Positions 28,175 to 37,931 of a stretch of 64,000 nucleotides of DNA are shown here, piece by piece (position 1 is the stretch's first letter; each line of letters opens with the position of its first letter). Source of the DNA: Pontibacter mucosus (GTDB lineage: Bacteria > Bacteroidota > Bacteroidia > Cytophagales > Hymenobacteraceae); NCBI RefSeq assembly GCF_003054055.1, contig NZ_QBKI01000010.1:152954-216953 (forward strand), in the 5' to 3' direction. A program made the translations under genes and the position numbers. The notes beneath the pieces are model-generated. The model was not told the origin of the DNA. It made no database searches and saw nothing but the letters and a program-made list of their open reading frames with translations.

Positions 28175-28440
28175 GTGCGCAATTGACGGGCTTTTACAGG
28201 AAAGCGCGAGGGGACAGGCGCCTGCGCCGCCCGCACCTAAACCTCTACATGGCCCTGCTGGTCCAAAGCCGGGGCGGCGGGGCTTTCCGGGTAAATAGGA
28301 AAGAGGTGATGGCTTGGGCGCGCATCAGATCCCGAACCACCTACCACCGCTGCCTTCGGGAGCTGGACAGGTAGGGCTACCTCTACTACCTGCCCTCCTA
28401 CGACCCCTCCTCCAAAAGTCTGGTTTGCATCAGGCCCTAG
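28165..28440 (+). pseudogene. Winged-helix-like gene interrupted by an amber codon
   Basis: The frame starts at the ATG at 28165 and encodes 69 residues up to a TAG at 28372-28374. The same frame then continues for another 21 codons (GYLYYLPSYDPSSKSLVCIR) to a second TAG. The combined sequence reads as one protein with a helical N-terminus (LTGFYRKARGDRRLRRPHL) and a winged-helix part (ARIRSRTTYHRCLRELD). This resembles a family of about 90-120 residues found beside excisionase-like genes in related elements. The stop codon therefore looks like a nonsense mutation. The first ten bases overlap the preceding gene. Confidence 0.6.
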
Positions 28441-28516
28441 CGAAGGAGGGGGAAGCAACTGAAACAGCCGGGGACGCTAAGCTAATGAAGCTGGGTTTTT
28501 CTTGGAATTGAGCTGT

Positions 28517-28574
28517 GAGCCGAGGAGGCTGGGAGGTTATCTGTGTTGCCACATCCTTCCAGCCTCCTCGGCTC
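28517..28574. terminator. Large hairpin after the broken gene
   Basis: The arms at 28517-28536 and 28555-28574 match over 19 of 20 positions, with an 18-base loop. The stem is GC-rich and without a T run. It probably ends or insulates transcripts of the two genes upstream. Confidence 0.5.
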
Positions 28575-28821
28575 TAACTGGGGGAAAGCCGGAAAGACGT
28601 TTTCCGGCAGCGGGAGGACAGGCTTAGCTTACCCGTTTTTGATATACTCCGAATACCTTCTATCTTTATAACGGTTGTTTAGCGACCTGCCAGCCCAATC
28701 GATTAAGGACAATTTAAATTACGCTGGAAGGCATGGTGCACTTTTAATAAACAATATTTTGCTTGTGAAAAACAAGAAATTATTAATTGGTATTTTAAGG
28801 AGAAATTCGTAAATTAATTAT

Positions 28822-29238
28822 ATGGAAACAGCAGCCAGAAAACAACCGATCCACTTGGGCGACCACGTCCGCAGAATGCGCACCGCTCTTGGTGTGAAGC
28901 AAGCCGCCCTTGCCACTGAACTGGGCACGACCCAGCAGAACATCTCCCGCATAGAGCAGGAAGAGGAGGTGGATGATATGACATTGGAAAGGATTGCTAA
29001 AGCTTTAGGTGTTACGGCTGAGGCTATAAAGAATTTCACAGAGGAAGGCACTGTGTTTCACATCCAAAATATGCATGATCATTCTTCAGCTGGAGCAGGT
29101 GTAGGTAATTGTAATCAACATACCTTCAACTTTAATGCTGTTGAAAAAATCATAGAACTATACGATGCTTTGCTTAAGAGTGAAAGGGAGAAAGTTGAGT
29201 TACTGGAAAGACTGTTAAAGAATCAAAGTGCTCATTAG
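28822..29238 (+). CDS. XRE-family transcriptional regulator
   Basis: The product has 138 residues. An N-terminal Cro/C1-type helix-turn-helix covers about residues 12-68 (KQAALATELGTTQQNISRIE, then LERIAKALGVTAEAI). A linker rich in His, Asn and Gly follows. The C-terminal helix (about 105-135) has a leucine heptad that could dimerise. This architecture is common in Bacteroidota. Its position just before the defense block suggests that it controls the island or the restriction genes. An AT-rich leader precedes it. Confidence 0.85.
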   Translation: METAARKQPIHLGDHVRRMRTALGVKQAALATELGTTQQNISRIEQEEEVDDMTLERIAKALGVTAEAIKNFTEEGTVFHIQNMHDHSSAGAGVGNCNQHTFNFNAVEKIIELYDALLKSEREKVELLERLLKNQSAH

Positions 29239-29467
29239 TAATTTTATTACTCCTAGGGTTCCTGTTTAGAGTGCTGAGATATAAGATCCTGTTGTTTGAT
29301 TATAACAATATACAAATGTACTTGGGCATTATTTAACTTGAGTGCGTTTTTCGTTTTACGACTATAACCTATTAAGCCAATGTCGTTTAAAACATAGATA
29401 GAAAACAGAAAGTAAGAACTAACCTTGCTAAGGGCTATAGCTATAATTATGTCTTAAAGTTTTCTCC

Positions 29468-29695
29468 TTAGTAGTTCTCATCAAAGAACTCTTCTCCATT
29501 AATAAAAAACCTAAGCAGCTGTCCTCTTGCTTTCATCTTGAACAAGGCACAGGCAGTGACATAAGCATTCCTTTCTGATGTGGCTTCTATGTTCAGCTCT
29601 TCATATGCAAAGGGATAAATTTCACCGGTTAAAGGGTTAGGTCCAGGTTCCCTGATAATCTCAACCTTATATTCCTTAATTATATCTTCGATCAT
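29468..29695 (-). CDS. Small hypothetical protein
   Basis: The product has 75 residues with an ATG start at 29695. It is acidic, with no signal peptide. The sequence looks like a compact alpha/beta protein (YEELNIEATSERNAYVTACA, then FFINGEEFFDENY). No family was recognised. It is divergent from vsr, with a 46-base spacer that must hold promoters for both. Confidence 0.5.
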   Translation of the reverse strand: MIEDIIKEYKVEIIREPGPNPLTGEIYPFAYEELNIEATSERNAYVTACALFKMKARGQLLRFFINGEEFFDENY

Positions 29696-29741
29696 ATCCT
29701 GCGTTTAAGTTACTAATTTAGGTATTTTAGGTTTATAATCT

Positions 29742-30173
29742 ATGGCAGATGTGCACTCCAAAGAAACAAGAAGTTTTAACATGTCCAGAATTAAAGGTAA
29801 GAACACGAAACCTGAACTGCTGGTACGTAAGTTTCTGCATGCGAATGGATTCCGGTATAGGCTTCATGATAAAAAACTTCCCGGGAAACCAGACATAGTA
29901 CTGCCAAGATACAAAACTGTCATCAATGTAAACGGGTGTTTCTGGCATGGTCATGAGGGCTGCAGATACTTTGTTCTTCCAAAAACAAGAACAGATTGGT
30001 GGCGGCAAAAAATTCACAGAAACAAGGAGCTTGATGATCAGAATCTTTCGAAATTAACCCAAGAAGGATGGAAAGTTATAACGATATTTGAATGTGAGTT
30101 AAAACCAAAGACTAAGGAAGAAACTCTTAATAATCTAATTGAATCAATCAAGCTTGAAAATACCGGTAATTGA
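29742..30173 (+). CDS. vsr: Very short patch repair endonuclease Vsr
   Basis: The product has 143 residues, the normal Vsr length. The typical N-terminal NMSRIKGKNTKPE motif is followed by the catalytic Asp51 (GKPDIV), then CFWHGH (His69, His71) and DWWRQKI. Vsr nicks beside T:G mismatches that arise when 5-methylcytosine is deaminated, and so protects methylated sites from mutation. It overlaps the start of the cytosine methyltransferase gene, the usual partner. Confidence 0.93.
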   Translation: MADVHSKETRSFNMSRIKGKNTKPELLVRKFLHANGFRYRLHDKKLPGKPDIVLPRYKTVINVNGCFWHGHEGCRYFVLPKTRTDWWRQKIHRNKELDDQNLSKLTQEGWKVITIFECELKPKTKEETLNNLIESIKLENTGN

Positions 30174-31782
30174 TATTTTCGCAGGCCCTGGTGGCCTAGG
30201 CGAAGGTTTTAGCGCCTTGTTGAATGAAGAGGGCAGCAGAATGTTTGACATTGCATTATCAATAGAGAAGGAGGAATTTGCGCATCAGACGCTTACTCTC
30301 AGAAGCTTTTTCCGGCAGTTTGAACCCGGTACTGTTCCTGAAGACTACTATGATTTTATCAAAGGACAGATTTCATTGCACGAGCTTTACGAGAGGTGGC
30401 CAGACGAGGCAGCTCTGGCAAAGGAAGAGGCGTGGCTGACTACACTCGGAGATGATGAAGACTCTGCATCCTCCGAAGAGGTGGATCTGCGAATCACTAG
30501 TGCATTGAAGGGCAATAAGAATTGGCTACTAATCGGAGGCCCTCCTTGTCAGGCTTATTCTATTGTTGGAAGGTCAAGAAGACAAGATAAGATACTTGAT
30601 GAAGCAAAAGATAACAGGGTAGGGCTGTACAAACAATATCTGCGTATTCTGGCTGTGCACAAACCTGCAGTTTTCGTCATGGAGAACGTGAAAGGGCTGC
30701 TTTCAGCGAAAACAAAAGATAGCTCCATTTTTACAAGAATTCTTCATGATCTTTCTGATCCGACTAAGGTTTTCCCGGGTGTAGGAGATGATACGCAGGA
30801 GGAAACTGAATGCCAAGGCTACAGGATATTCTCCTTAGTAGAGACTCCCCCAAGCTGGGATCTGCACGGCAACCCTGTTTATGATCAGAAGAGCTTTGTC
30901 ATACATGCTGAGAAGTATGGTGTTCCGCAGACTAGGCACCGTGTCATTTTATTAGGTGTAAGAAAGGATATTGATTTTTCTCCAGCTTCACTAAGGCCAA
31001 CTGAAGAAGTTTCTATAGCCCGTGTTCTCGAAGGTTTGCCAAAACTTCGAAGTGGCCTGTCAAAACAAAAAGATAGTTGTGAAGCGTGGAAAGATGCTAT
31101 TGTACAGACTGAGTTGGCAAAAGTCTTCGCAAATGTAGGAGAGGAGCTTCTTGAGGAAATTCAACTTCAGGTTGAAAGCATCCGGAACTCTAATATGGAT
31201 AAAGGTACAGAGTATTTTCCCGACGAGGCGATTAGGGTTGAGTATAGGCAAGATTGGTTCTATGATAAAAGAATCGGGGGAGTGTGTAACCACACAGCAA
31301 GGGGGCACATGAATAGTGATCTTTTAAGATATTTGTTTGTATCTAGTTTCGCCAAAGTATACCAGAGATCGCCAAAGTTAGAGGACTTTCCTGCAGAGCT
31401 GCTACCAGCGCACAAAAATGTGAAGGAAGGGGTCGATAGTCAGAAATTTGCAGACAGGTTCAGGGTGCAACTTTGGAATAAACCGTCCAAAACAATTACA
31501 AGCCATATCTCAAAGGATGGTCACTATTATATTCATCCTGACCCGGCACAATGCAGAAGCCTGACAGTAAGAGAAGCTGCGCGTATTCAAACCTTTCCCG
31601 ACAATTACTTTTTCTGCGGCCCGAGAACTTCTCAGTATCAACAAGTAGGTAATGCTGTTCCTCCTTACTTGGCATTTCAAATTGCAAAAATAGTAGTTGA
31701 TGTATTTCAATTTGCCGAAGACCAGCTCAATACGTTAGAAAGCACTATTCAGAGGATTGAGGCTGTTGATATAATAGATTAA
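30154..31782 (+). CDS. dcm: DNA (cytosine-5) methyltransferase
   Basis: The product has about 542 residues. TTG codons at 30139 and 30154 are the possible starts; the second places the first motif (VIDIFAGPGGLGEGF) at the N-terminus as in the family. The catalytic motif IV is GGPPCQ with Cys132. Further motifs are VMENVKGLL, QTRHRVILLG and the C-terminal QVGNAVPPYLA. An insert of about 90 residues, partly acidic, lies between motifs I and IV. It should modify cytosine in the target of the restriction genes. The overlap with vsr shows they form one operon. The target sequence cannot be read from the protein. Confidence 0.93.
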   Translation: MKIPVIDIFAGPGGLGEGFSALLNEEGSRMFDIALSIEKEEFAHQTLTLRSFFRQFEPGTVPEDYYDFIKGQISLHELYERWPDEAALAKEEAWLTTLGDDEDSASSEEVDLRITSALKGNKNWLLIGGPPCQAYSIVGRSRRQDKILDEAKDNRVGLYKQYLRILAVHKPAVFVMENVKGLLSAKTKDSSIFTRILHDLSDPTKVFPGVGDDTQEETECQGYRIFSLVETPPSWDLHGNPVYDQKSFVIHAEKYGVPQTRHRVILLGVRKDIDFSPASLRPTEEVSIARVLEGLPKLRSGLSKQKDSCEAWKDAIVQTELAKVFANVGEELLEEIQLQVESIRNSNMDKGTEYFPDEAIRVEYRQDWFYDKRIGGVCNHTARGHMNSDLLRYLFVSSFAKVYQRSPKLEDFPAELLPAHKNVKEGVDSQKFADRFRVQLWNKPSKTITSHISKDGHYYIHPDPAQCRSLTVREAARIQTFPDNYFFCGPRTSQYQQVGNAVPPYLAFQIAKIVVDVFQFAEDQLNTLESTIQRIEAVDIID

Positions 31783-31915
31783 GGTCAAGCCTACTGTAAA
31801 CTAATCATTATGTTGGATAAGGCCAGTACTGTATCATCAGGTGTGTGGTGGCAGTTCATCATTTTGGCAAAACTGATCGGAGATACTGATTTAGGTATTT
31901 TTTATAAAAGGATTA

Positions 31916-34042
31916 ATGAGCAACAACGATACGAATTTTCGCCCCAAAGCCCGCATCATACTTCAACTTGGAGATCAACTAATCCGAAGTGAAAGTATTG
32001 CTGTTCTCGAACTCATAAAGAACTCTTACGATGCGTGTGCGAAGAAGGTCACCATCAGGATGAAGAACATTGAGAATCCGGATCAAGGTCAGATTATTAT
32101 TGAGGATGATGGCTATGGTATGGATCATTCCTTGATTAAAAATGTGTGGCTAACACCAGGTACGACACACAAAAAGGTCCAGATTGAAAAGGAGGAATTT
32201 ATAGGAGAATGTAACCGCGTACCTTTAGGAGAAAAGGGTATCGGACGTTTCGGAGCACACAAGTTGGGGCAGCGTATTGAGATGATTAGCAAAAAAGCTG
32301 ATAGCCAAGAAGCGCATCTCATAATAAACTGGGAGGATTTCGATAATGATGATATGTTGGACAAAGTCCCTATTAGTCTAACAGAGCGAAATCCTGAAGT
32401 ATTTACTGATGGCAAAACGGGTACCAAAATTATTATTAGTGGCCTCAGAAGCAAGTGGACGCGAGGTGCTGTACGGAGCATGTACAGGGCCATAAATTCC
32501 CTAAACTCTCCCTTCGAATCTACGGAGTCTTTTAAGGTTGTTTTTAAAACAGACCGGCCAAACTGGCTAGGTGGCCTGCTTTCATTTAAAGACATAAAAG
32601 ATAGTGCACTATTTATTGCTGAGGCAACCTTGAAAGACAATGAAATCAAGACGTTGAATTATGAATTCGTTCCTTGGGCTACTATGAAGGAGCTTCAAGG
32701 AAGAGAGTATACGGCCTCTGGGGTATCAATGGTGCAGAAAGAATATGATGAAGAGGCGAAGAAGAAAATCATGAAAGATATTGATCTCTCTGATCATAAA
32801 ATCGGAGAAATCAAATTGAAGTTACTGATTTTTGATCTGGATAGTAACGTTCTTTCCCTAGGTGTACAGGACAAACAGGGACTTAAATCTTACCTCAAAG
32901 ACAATGGGGGTGTTCGGGTATACAGGGATGGTGTTAGGGTGTACGACTACGGAGAACCGGGAAACGACTGGCTGAGTCTAGATTTGGAACGAGTTAATTT
33001 ACCAGCTGCTAGACTGAGCAATAATATTGTTATTGGTGCGGTTTCCCTTGATCGGCTTGCCAGTAAGGACTTGATAGAGAAGACCAATCGCGAAGGTTTT
33101 ATTGAAAATGATGCATTCCGTACATTTTATGCAGCAATTAGGTTTACCATAAGTCAGGTTGTAGCTCAGAGGAATATCGATAAAGATAAAATACGCAGCC
33201 ATTACAGTAAAGGGGGCGGCAAGCAAGTTCCCGTAGCGGATAATTTGGAGATTCTTCGCCAAAAGGTAGAGGATAATTTAACTCCAGGAGAAGTGAAAAC
33301 TGATATTCTGCGCAAAATCTCAGAGATTGAGGATGACTACAAGACTATTAGTGAAGTGTACATAAGAAGTGCCAGCGCAGGTTTAAGCCTTAGTATTGTT
33401 GTTCATGAGATAGAGAAAATTGTGCAGGAAATGCTTTACGTGGTAGAGGAAAGTAAGAAAGCTGATGCGGAATCTGAACGAATTAAGAACCTCACCTGGC
33501 ACATGGGCAAACTCATTGATGGGTATAGCGGGTTAATCCGAAGGCGGTCTCGTAAAGAATCTGACCTCAAACAAGTGGTTCGACAGGCATTATGGAATAT
33601 TTCCTATCGTATCAAAGCTCATAAAGTCGAAGTAATTGATGCCTGGAAGGAAGAAAAAAAATTTGAAACTAGAGTGCGCTGCTCTGATGGACTTGTAGTG
33701 GGTACCATCATCAATATCATCGACAACTCCATTTGGTGGTTGGACTATGGAAAAGTGCAGAAGAAAAAACTATGGATTGATGTTACTGATGAGTTACCGG
33801 GATTTGTCACCATCATTTTAGCGGACAATGGGCCTGGCTTTACCCTTCCTACAGAAGATGTCATTAAACCATTTATTTCTAATAAAGATGGTGGGATTGG
33901 CATAGGCTTACACATTGCCTATGAAATAATGAATAGTCAACATGGAGAGTTACTCTTTCCTAGCCCCGATCAATTTACTATACCTGAAGAATTCCGCGCA
34001 GGTGCTATAGTGGCGCTTGCTTTCAAGCTTAACGAAAAGTAA
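31916..34042 (+). CDS. Dual GHKL ATPase: Hsp90/MORC-like plus histidine-kinase-like
   Basis: The product has 708 residues with two ATP-binding GHKL modules. The first has the N-box ELIKNSYDA (Asn36), EDDGYGM (Asp65, Gly66, Gly68) and KGIGRFGAHKLG, as in Hsp90, MutL and MORC. The C-terminal one resembles histidine kinase ATPase domains, with IIDNSIWW (Asn604), ADNGPGF and a GIGIGL lid. Between them lies a helical segment with an H-box-like VVHEIEK (His497) that could be a phosphorylated His. The next gene, five bases on, encodes a receiver domain, so a phosphorelay is plausible. No transmembrane segment is present, so the input must be intracellular. The first of four genes inserted between dcm and the MORC operon. 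Confidence 0.85.
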   Translation: MSNNDTNFRPKARIILQLGDQLIRSESIAVLELIKNSYDACAKKVTIRMKNIENPDQGQIIIEDDGYGMDHSLIKNVWLTPGTTHKKVQIEKEEFIGECNRVPLGEKGIGRFGAHKLGQRIEMISKKADSQEAHLIINWEDFDNDDMLDKVPISLTERNPEVFTDGKTGTKIIISGLRSKWTRGAVRSMYRAINSLNSPFESTESFKVVFKTDRPNWLGGLLSFKDIKDSALFIAEATLKDNEIKTLNYEFVPWATMKELQGREYTASGVSMVQKEYDEEAKKKIMKDIDLSDHKIGEIKLKLLIFDLDSNVLSLGVQDKQGLKSYLKDNGGVRVYRDGVRVYDYGEPGNDWLSLDLERVNLPAARLSNNIVIGAVSLDRLASKDLIEKTNREGFIENDAFRTFYAAIRFTISQVVAQRNIDKDKIRSHYSKGGGKQVPVADNLEILRQKVEDNLTPGEVKTDILRKISEIEDDYKTISEVYIRSASAGLSLSIVVHEIEKIVQEMLYVVEESKKADAESERIKNLTWHMGKLIDGYSGLIRRRSRKESDLKQVVRQALWNISYRIKAHKVEVIDAWKEEKKFETRVRCSDGLVVGTIINIIDNSIWWLDYGKVQKKKLWIDVTDELPGFVTIILADNGPGFTLPTEDVIKPFISNKDGGIGIGLHIAYEIMNSQHGELLFPSPDQFTIPEEFRAGAIVALAFKLNEK

Positions 34043-34047
34043 TATAA

Positions 34048-35625
34048 ATGAACCTGCCACAAAATGGATCGGTAGTGATTGTGGATGATCAGCCCAAGCA
34101 AGCACTTCCTATTATTACAGCCCTTTCAAAACAAGGCATTGCCACTACTTGGTACCGTGGCAATAACCCCGACGAAATGCCTGAACAACCACTTCAGAAA
34201 GTTCGTCTGATTTTCATGGACCTTCAACTAATTGAAGGCGACAATGATGCACATACAATTGCTTCAAGAGTATTACACATACTAGAACATATCATCCCTT
34301 CAGACAATGGGCCATATATGTTGGTTATATGGAGTTTAAAAGATGCTCTATATGCAGAAGAGTTGAAAGAGCGGCTTAAACTTCAAAACGACTATTTGTG
34401 TCCTGTGTGTACGGTAACACTAAACAAAAAAGACTGTATCAGGCAAAAGCAGGAAGTGGGAGCACATGAATTGATTGAAGAGGTCTTAGCGCAATTAACA
34501 GATGCGGGTTTTGAAGATGATGAATTGACGAGCGTTGCTGATGCAATTAAGAACAAATGGATTGTTGATAAGGATGCGGAGTACGAAGTACTACCTGAAG
34601 CCGTAGCCACTATAGAAAATGCTATTGCAGAAGAATTAAAAAAGGCAGGAGTTTTTCATCTGTTTATCATCTGGGAAAACCTTATCAAAAGCTCAGCAGC
34701 CCATACCGTAGCTAATATCTCTGCAACTCTGCCTCACGATGAAACGTGGGAGCAAAACATGCGTGATGTATTCAGGCGAATGGGCATAGCACGTGTAGGG
34801 CAGAATGAAATCTCTGATGAGGAATTGCTGAAAGAATCCGTACTCACATTTATTCAATCGTTTACTGATAGCTTAGAAACCAGTATCCAAGAAGTTAAAT
34901 TACCAGATTACGCATCCAAACAGGGTGAGCAACTAATTAAAGTTAAGTTTAAGGAATCAGTAATTCGTCTTGTAGCGGAAGATAATGTATTCAAAATCTT
35001 TCAAGATGATATTGATGAAAACAGCCAAATTAATAGCATTAAAATAGCTGAGAATAAAGATAAGCACAAGCTTAAAGCAATAAAGATTGAATGGGAAGAG
35101 GCCGTCAATTTTGTACTCGATATCTACAAGTCTATCCCTCCTCACTTAAATACTAAGCTTCACCTTGAACAAAACCCAACAAACGTACTGGTACCTGGTA
35201 ATATTTATGAAGTTAATGTAAAGGAAGATGATCGTGAAAGGTTTGCCGATACCTATTTTATAAACATTGATAAGGAGGAATTAAAGTTAATCCGCTTTAT
35301 TGAGTTGGAAGTCTCTCCAATTTGCGATTATGCACAGAAAAAATGGAAAAAATGCAGATTGGTTTCTGGAGTAATTTATCCAGAGTCACTAGCAAAAAAG
35401 CTTAGAGTACAGAACGATCATTTATACAAAGCACAACCAGTATTTTTTTTAGATGATGGCTATGTAAAAATGGTATTCGATTACCATCTCCTAAAATCTA
35501 GGGATCCGCATGAAATTAGGAGCCGAACCACTCTTAAATATCGACTTAGACGAGAACTTTTACTTGATATCATTGCTAATGTTTCGGCTCATGTGAATCG
35601 GCCTGGGATTTCTTTTGTCTCCTGA
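34048..35625 (+). CDS. Receiver-domain protein, partner of the dual GHKL ATPase
   Basis: The product has 525 residues. The N-terminal 150 residues look like a response-regulator receiver domain: VVIVDDQ (Asp13, Asp14), the phospho-acceptor LIFMDLQ (Asp58) and IWSLKD near the switch position. An insert carries a Cys pair (CPVC), which could bind a metal. The remaining 370 residues are unrecognised, mostly helical at first and beta-rich toward the end, with no DNA-binding motif typical of regulators. It is therefore more likely a signal-controlled scaffold or effector than a transcription factor. Genes on both sides are 3-5 bases away, so it is co-transcribed with the ATPase and the Mrr-type nuclease. 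Confidence 0.75.
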   Translation: MNLPQNGSVVIVDDQPKQALPIITALSKQGIATTWYRGNNPDEMPEQPLQKVRLIFMDLQLIEGDNDAHTIASRVLHILEHIIPSDNGPYMLVIWSLKDALYAEELKERLKLQNDYLCPVCTVTLNKKDCIRQKQEVGAHELIEEVLAQLTDAGFEDDELTSVADAIKNKWIVDKDAEYEVLPEAVATIENAIAEELKKAGVFHLFIIWENLIKSSAAHTVANISATLPHDETWEQNMRDVFRRMGIARVGQNEISDEELLKESVLTFIQSFTDSLETSIQEVKLPDYASKQGEQLIKVKFKESVIRLVAEDNVFKIFQDDIDENSQINSIKIAENKDKHKLKAIKIEWEEAVNFVLDIYKSIPPHLNTKLHLEQNPTNVLVPGNIYEVNVKEDDRERFADTYFINIDKEELKLIRFIELEVSPICDYAQKKWKKCRLVSGVIYPESLAKKLRVQNDHLYKAQPVFFLDDGYVKMVFDYHLLKSRDPHEIRSRTTLKYRLRRELLLDIIANVSAHVNRPGISFVS

Positions 35626-35628
35626 TAT

Positions 35629-36774
35629 ATGAGTAATGTCTTTATAATATCCCACAATTACAAAGATATTCTAAGTGTGTCTCGTGAGGAAGATCAATTT
35701 GTGAGCTGGTTCTCGTGTAGTGAAAGTGGTATAGGAAATTCTGGCGGAATTCGTTCAGCTAGGTACCTTAATATTCGTGCGGACTTGCCAGCTTATATCG
35801 TTATGATTACTCGAAACATCAATCACCGATGGTATAATCCATGGGAGGATACAATTGATTACTCTTCGGGATCAATCTTTTACTGGGGCGATGCCAAGCA
35901 TCATGAAAAAACGAGCTATGATGGATTCAGAGGAAATAGGCACCTGAAAAATGTTTGGGAAAAAGTGCTGGAAAATAGAAGAAGTGAAATTCCTCCAATA
36001 CTTCACTTTTCCAAAGTAAAAAGCGGCCTCGTTAAATTTAACGGCCTTTGCGTACTCACCAACCTCGAGCTTACTTGGTTTGAAGATCAGGGAAAACCGG
36101 TAAAAAACTATCGTTGCGAACTCTCTATACTTGATGAAGAGGAGGTAGATGTAGCTTGGTTGCACCAGCGAGTGAAGTGTGAAGATCTTAAGACGCTGAA
36201 CGAGACAGCACCACGGGTATGGCAGGACTATATCCGTGGCAATACCCGTAAGCTGGATGTGTGGTCTAGGAGCATAAGAAGCCGTGATGAACAGTTGCCG
36301 CCTGAAATGAGTAGAGAGGCCCAACTGTTGAGTCAACTTAGCGAACTTACCCCAACGCAGTTTGAAGCGGTAGTTGTGGAACTCTTTCGAAACTTACCAC
36401 ACGTTCACCACAAGATTACGCGAACACGCCCTACAGCAGATGGAGGATTCGACTTCTTTGGGCAATTTGCTATCCCATATCCGATTCATTACGAATTAGA
36501 GTTTCTTGGAGAAGCCAAAAAATTTGCACGAAACAATCCTGTACAGCCTAAACATGTATCTAGACTGGTAGCCCGACTAGGTCGTGGTCAGTTTGGCATT
36601 TTTGTAACCACCTCATATTATACACCTCAAACCCAAAAAGAAGTGTTGCAGGATGATTACCCTGTGAGGCTATTCTCAGGGAGTGATATTGTCAACATTT
36701 TACGTGAACTACGCCTAACTGAACAGGATGGTATAAAAGCTGAATGGTTGCAAGCAGTGTTGAAGAAAATGTAA
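35629..36774 (+). CDS. Mrr-type restriction endonuclease
   Basis: The product has 381 residues. The C-terminal 150 residues form a PD-(D/E)XK domain of the Mrr family: LTPTQFEAVVVELF, then DGGFDFFG (Asp275) and LGEAKK (Glu295, Lys297). The N-terminal 200 residues are unrecognised, with a Gly-rich GIGNSGGIRS segment. They may read DNA modification, as N-termini of related enzymes such as AspBHI do, but this is a guess. Mrr-type enzymes usually cut modified DNA. It lies three bases after the receiver gene, so its activity may be controlled by the ATPase/receiver pair. Confidence 0.85.
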   Translation: MSNVFIISHNYKDILSVSREEDQFVSWFSCSESGIGNSGGIRSARYLNIRADLPAYIVMITRNINHRWYNPWEDTIDYSSGSIFYWGDAKHHEKTSYDGFRGNRHLKNVWEKVLENRRSEIPPILHFSKVKSGLVKFNGLCVLTNLELTWFEDQGKPVKNYRCELSILDEEEVDVAWLHQRVKCEDLKTLNETAPRVWQDYIRGNTRKLDVWSRSIRSRDEQLPPEMSREAQLLSQLSELTPTQFEAVVVELFRNLPHVHHKITRTRPTADGGFDFFGQFAIPYPIHYELEFLGEAKKFARNNPVQPKHVSRLVARLGRGQFGIFVTTSYYTPQTQKEVLQDDYPVRLFSGSDIVNILRELRLTEQDGIKAEWLQAVLKKM

Positions 36775-36806
36775 ATCCTTCTAAATCGAGAATAGGAACA
36801 GAAGTA

Positions 36807-37682
36807 ATGTACAAATATTGTGCTTTTAACCATTATGCCCTGACTAACCTCATAAACTTGGAGCTGTGGTGTAGCCATTACGAGGCCTTCAATGATCCGT
36901 TTGAGTGCTGGTGTATTGAAAAAAGTGGAATACCCGACCCTGAAAAAGAATGGGACCGCTTTGATCATGTTGCTAGAATGTGGGGTTTTACTTCAGGACA
37001 TAACGTTTCAAAAGAAGACCTATTTAACTATTGCAGTGAGTTTATACATCCCTGTTCCATGAAGGTAGGTCACTATCTTGAAAGTGCCCGAATATCATGT
37101 TTTAGTAGAAGACCAGATAATTTGCTAATGTGGTCGCACTATGCTGATGGATTCCGCGGCTTCTGTATTGAATTTGATAAAGACCTACTGCTAAAGAATT
37201 CGCCTAAATATGCGGAGGTGCATGAAGTATTTTATTCAAAATTACCTCCTGTTATTGATACTATGGTTTATGAAGTTGCCAGAGATCAGGTATGGTACCA
37301 TGAGATGGCGATTGAAGAAACAGAATCTTCAAAGAAGTACATAAAGGACTTTAAAGAGGATGTTTTTTTGCCGGATTACCGCAAAGCATTACTTGAAGCA
37401 CAAGATCTACTGTACGTTCTATATCGGAGCATGCTTTGTCAGAAACCAATTAATTGGGAGTATGAAGAAGAAACCCGGCTGATACTGCACACAGAGTCTG
37501 ATGGTAAAGATGGAGAGCCCTATTTATATTCTAAGGATGCGATAAAAGCGGTAATTATTGGTGAGAAAGCATCGAATGATAATATCGATAAGATCAACAA
37601 CATACTGACGCTACTTGGCCTAGACGTTCCAGTAAAACAAGCAGTACGTAGCAAAAGTAAATATGAAGTTCTCATTCAATAA
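36807..37682 (+). CDS. DUF2971 family protein
   Basis: The product has about 291 residues from the ATG at 36807. An in-frame ATG at 36744 would overlap the preceding gene by 31 bases, but the family's N-terminus (YKYCAF, then CSHYEAFNDPFE) fits the later start. The conserved MWSHYADGFRGFCIEFD motif confirms DUF2971. The family is common in defense islands and has no established activity. It is the last gene of the four-gene cassette, and a spacer of about 250 bases follows it. Confidence 0.85.
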   Translation: MYKYCAFNHYALTNLINLELWCSHYEAFNDPFECWCIEKSGIPDPEKEWDRFDHVARMWGFTSGHNVSKEDLFNYCSEFIHPCSMKVGHYLESARISCFSRRPDNLLMWSHYADGFRGFCIEFDKDLLLKNSPKYAEVHEVFYSKLPPVIDTMVYEVARDQVWYHEMAIEETESSKKYIKDFKEDVFLPDYRKALLEAQDLLYVLYRSMLCQKPINWEYEEETRLILHTESDGKDGEPYLYSKDAIKAVIIGEKASNDNIDKINNILTLLGLDVPVKQAVRSKSKYEVLIQ

Positions 37683-37931
37683 AATAGTTCTCAAACCGTA
37701 TCATTAAGGCACAATAATAAGTAAACAGCATGCCAGCTGTTCCCAGACGACCTCTACAGAAGCTTGTTGAGGGGCTAATATCTGTTAAATAATAGTTTTA
37801 TTTAATATTGAATTTCATATATTAGCAATGGACAGGGGTGATCATGTGCAAAAGTTATTTCAGCTCATTCCTGCAAAGGATTTCAATTCTGGTCACTCGC
37901 ATTCGTGCGATCATATGAACAGCTGAAGCAA

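Noticed and set aside
31810..31992. 60-codon ORF between the methyltransferase and the dual GHKL gene
   Set aside because: It overlaps the start of the next gene in another frame and has no recognisable product.
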